A DNA stretch of 6,515 nt, from contig JAKACR010000156.1 of the NCBI GenBank assembly GCA_021821225.1, positions 1 to 6,515 on the forward strand. Reading direction: 5' to 3'. The stretch comes from Bacillota bacterium. GTDB taxonomy: Bacteria > Bacillota > Bacilli > Alicyclobacillales > SLC66. Made by a program: the position numbers and the translations under genes. The notes under the pieces were generated by a model that was not told the DNA's origin, did no database searches, and was given only the letters and a program-made list of their open reading frames with translations. Positions 4,794 to 6,515 of this stretch are shown one piece after another (the first letter of the stretch is position 1; every line of letters begins with the position of its first letter).

Positions 4794-6080
4794 ATGAAAA
4801 TGGATATCTTCGTCTTTTATGGCGCCATCCTGCTCGCCGCAATCTCCACCAGCCTGTGGTGGATTGGACGCAGCGCCCTCGCCAAGCGCGCCAATATTCC
4901 CGATGTGGCATGGTTTCTCGCCACAGGTATCCTCACTCACATCGCATTGCGCTCTGCCGGCGTACACATCGCCCTGTGGATCAGGCCGCTTGCCGCCCCG
5001 TCACCCATGACCATAGCGGCCAGTTTTGTGATCCTCTGGGGAGCGGCTGAATTGTCGCCGCAAACGCTGCGGGTGGTGGCGGGGCCGATCGCCGCGCTGG
5101 CCTCGGTGGGCGTGATCACCAGCGCCCTGGCGCTGGGCGTCGCAGTATGGGCTCTGCACCTCACACAGTTATCGCTCTTCGCGGCCCTGTTGCTCGGCGC
5201 GGTCCTGGCGGGCACCGATCCGACCGTTCTCGTATCCATTCTGGATCAGGTTCCGCTTTCTGAACGCATCCGCGAAGTGCTGATCGCCGAATCTGCGTTG
5301 AACGATCCCATCTCGGCCATTCTTGCGGTTTTTTTCTTGCCGTTTGTCATCGGCGGCGCCGCTGTCCACCCTCTCTGGCCCGCGATCGGCCTCCAGGTCT
5401 GGCAGACGGTAACAGCGTGCGGCGCCGGGCTCACCGCCGCCGTAACGGTGCGCATGCTGTCTCGCACCCGCCCACCCGCGTTGCGCCTGATCGCGCACCG
5501 GACAGAAGTGCGTTTTCTCCTCTTGTTCTGCGTGGCGTTCGCCCTCGCCCAGGCGACATCGGCCAACCCGTTTCTTTCCAGCTTCGTGGCCGGATTGGCG
5601 GGACAGCCATTTGCGCGCACCGCTGCGCCGCTGCCGGATTCAAGCAGACACAGGAGTGCGGCCGTGCTGAACATCATCTCTTTTTACGTGCGCGCCTATA
5701 TTTTCTTGCTGCTCGGTCTCACCATACCCACCGCGCTTCACGGCGAGCCGCTGATTCCCGCCCTGATCGCCGCCGGCTTGCTCATCGTCGCGGCTCGTCC
5801 CGCTTCAGTACTGGCAGCATGGCTTTTTTACAGGCGGCGGCTGACGCGTCACGAAACCCTATTTCTGTGTCTCAACCGCCAAACCGGCGTCATGCCCGCG
5901 CTGCTGATCAACATCCTCGCGGCCGACCGCTTGCCCGAAGCCGACTTTTTCCGTCTCACCGCGGCCTGCGCCATCGCCCTGACATCCGGACTGCTGCTGC
6001 CGCTTTTTCGGCCCCTTGCCTCCCGACTTGAGTTGCTTGTTGCCACGCCCGTGTGCAACAAGCCGGAAAATACGGGTTAA
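4794..6080 (+). CDS. CPA1-type cation/proton antiporter (Na_H_Exchanger family)
   Basis: The 428-residue product is very hydrophobic, with about twelve predicted membrane segments spread over its length, matching the usual size of bacterial NhaP/CPA antiporters without a C-terminal regulatory (TrkA-like) domain. Family landmarks include an early FLATGILTHI helix, GAVLAGTDPTVLVSIL (TDP at 141-143, matching the ATDP motif), ESALNDPISAIL (N170-D171, the ion-binding ND pair typical of electroneutral CPA1 members), the FLLLGLTIP helix at about 304-312, and a conserved-type arginine in ARPASVLAAW (R336). It would exchange Na+ or K+ for protons across the cytoplasmic membrane; ion specificity is not visible. 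The start lacks a Shine-Dalgarno sequence, the 5' region being AT-rich (TATGTAATATGATATG). Initiation probably depends on coupling with the upstream gene, whose stop lies 6 nt before. ATG 4800 is an in-frame alternative. Confidence 0.87.
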   Translation: MKMDIFVFYGAILLAAISTSLWWIGRSALAKRANIPDVAWFLATGILTHIALRSAGVHIALWIRPLAAPSPMTIAASFVILWGAAELSPQTLRVVAGPIAALASVGVITSALALGVAVWALHLTQLSLFAALLLGAVLAGTDPTVLVSILDQVPLSERIREVLIAESALNDPISAILAVFFLPFVIGGAAVHPLWPAIGLQVWQTVTACGAGLTAAVTVRMLSRTRPPALRLIAHRTEVRFLLLFCVAFALAQATSANPFLSSFVAGLAGQPFARTAAPLPDSSRHRSAAVLNIISFYVRAYIFLLLGLTIPTALHGEPLIPALIAAGLLIVAARPASVLAAWLFYRRRLTRHETLFLCLNRQTGVMPALLINILAADRLPEADFFRLTAACAIALTSGLLLPLFRPLASRLELLVATPVCNKPENTG

Positions 6081-6087
6081 GGATTCT

Positions 6088-6097
6088 CCGCATGCGG
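6088..6097. repeat. Short palindrome between convergent genes
   Basis: CCGCATGCGG is a perfect 10-bp palindrome within the 29-bp gap between the antiporter stop and the GtrA-like stop. It could seed a small hairpin in transcripts from both directions, but no T-tract follows on either strand, so it is not called a terminator. Confidence 0.35.
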
Positions 6098-6109
6098 CGG
6101 CGCTGCAAC

Positions 6110-6515
6110 TCAAGAGCGCGACAAACTAGGCGTCGGCCAGACGAACAGCCGATTGGCCGGTATGGTCCACAGCATGCCGCCCGCCACGCCGACGAATTCG
6201 CATAACCGCGCATCGGCGCGCCATACGTGACCGACAACGTGTACCAGCACAGCATCAATGGCAAGACCCACCGTGTACACGGCAAAGTAGCGCAGGGCGC
6301 GCAGCGCGCGCCCTCTCCCGTCGGGACGCGCGCGCCATGTGATCTGCTCTCCCCACAACCAGTTGACAGGGAAGGCGACCAGCCCCGCGATGACAGCGGA
6401 TTCTTCATACGGTCTGTCCAGCAACAACGAAAAATAGCGAAACAACATCAACGAAACGCCTGCGCTGAAAAAACTGGCCAGACTGTACAAGGGCCAAAAT
6501 GAGTGATCTCGTTTC
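6110..6515 (-). CDS. GtrA-like membrane protein, 5' truncated by the window edge
   Basis: The minus-strand frame is open from the window edge to the stop at 6110-6112, giving at least 134 residues. Four hydrophobic helices can be seen: FFSAGVSLMLFRYFSLLL, AVIAGLVAFPVNWLWG, YFAVYTVGLAIDAVLVHVVGHV and EFVGVAGGMLWTIPANRLFVW. The size, four-helix layout and closing NRLFVW motif are typical of the GtrA family, whose members are thought to help move lipid-linked sugars across the membrane for polysaccharide or teichoic acid glycosylation. A TTG at 6490 could serve as start, but the frame continues upstream (KRDHSFWPL) and family members usually have a short polar stretch before the first helix, so the true start is probably beyond the window. 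The gene converges on the antiporter with a 29-bp gap. A glycosyltransferase gene is often a neighbour of GtrA genes and may lie outside. Confidence 0.78.
   Translation of the reverse strand, partial: KRDHSFWPLYSLASFFSAGVSLMLFRYFSLLLDRPYEESAVIAGLVAFPVNWLWGEQITWRARPDGRGRALRALRYFAVYTVGLAIDAVLVHVVGHVWRADARLCEFVGVAGGMLWTIPANRLFVWPTPSLSRS

Noticed and set aside
1..6515. CRISPR array, transposase or integrase, toxin-antitoxin pair or phage genes
   Set aside because: No regularly spaced direct repeats, no transposase or recombinase motifs, and no paired small genes were seen on either strand.

Overview
The window looks like a chromosomal segment of a moderately high-GC member of the Bacillota, most likely class Bacilli near the Alicyclobacillaceae. 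The reasons are a DegU/NarL-type response regulator, purine-rich Shine-Dalgarno sequences (GAGGTGA, GGAGGT), and sigma-A-like promoters with extended -10 boxes. This placement is inference from style; no taxonomic marker settles it.

Layout. (1) Positions 1-916 hold the end of a carbohydrate (CUT1) ABC importer operon: the last codons of a MalF/UgpA-type permease, overlapping in an ATGA junction with a complete MalG/UgpE-type permease. (2) Positions 980-2023 encode a FtsJ/RlmM-like ribose 2'-O-methyltransferase with a visible K-D-K-E catalytic tetrad and its own extended -10 promoter. (3) Positions 2157-2843 encode a stand-alone NarL/DegU-type response regulator, with a promoter and an imperfect 20-bp tandem repeat upstream. 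(4) Positions 2844-2977 are an unusual nested interrupted palindrome of 134 bp lying exactly between the response regulator stop codon and a minus-strand tRNA-Ser(UGA) gene (2982-3068). (5) Positions 3069-3422 are non-coding and carry the tRNA promoter and a GC-rich hairpin. (6) Positions 3423-6080 hold a two-gene plus-strand unit: a secreted protein tentatively related to polysaccharide deacetylases, then a CPA1-type cation/proton antiporter. (7) Positions 6110-6515 hold a convergent minus-strand GtrA-like membrane protein whose 5' end lies outside the window.

The genes do not form one pathway. The ABC permeases import a sugar or related solute, the methyltransferase and tRNA belong to translation, and the response regulator is an orphan here. 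The secreted deacetylase-like protein and the GtrA-like protein both hint at cell-surface polysaccharide biology near the right end. I found no CRISPR array, transposase or clear novel defence system. The items most worth a second look are the nested palindrome at 2844-2977, the poorly recognisable secreted protein at 3423-4787 paired with an antiporter, and the RlmM-like enzyme in a Gram-positive setting.
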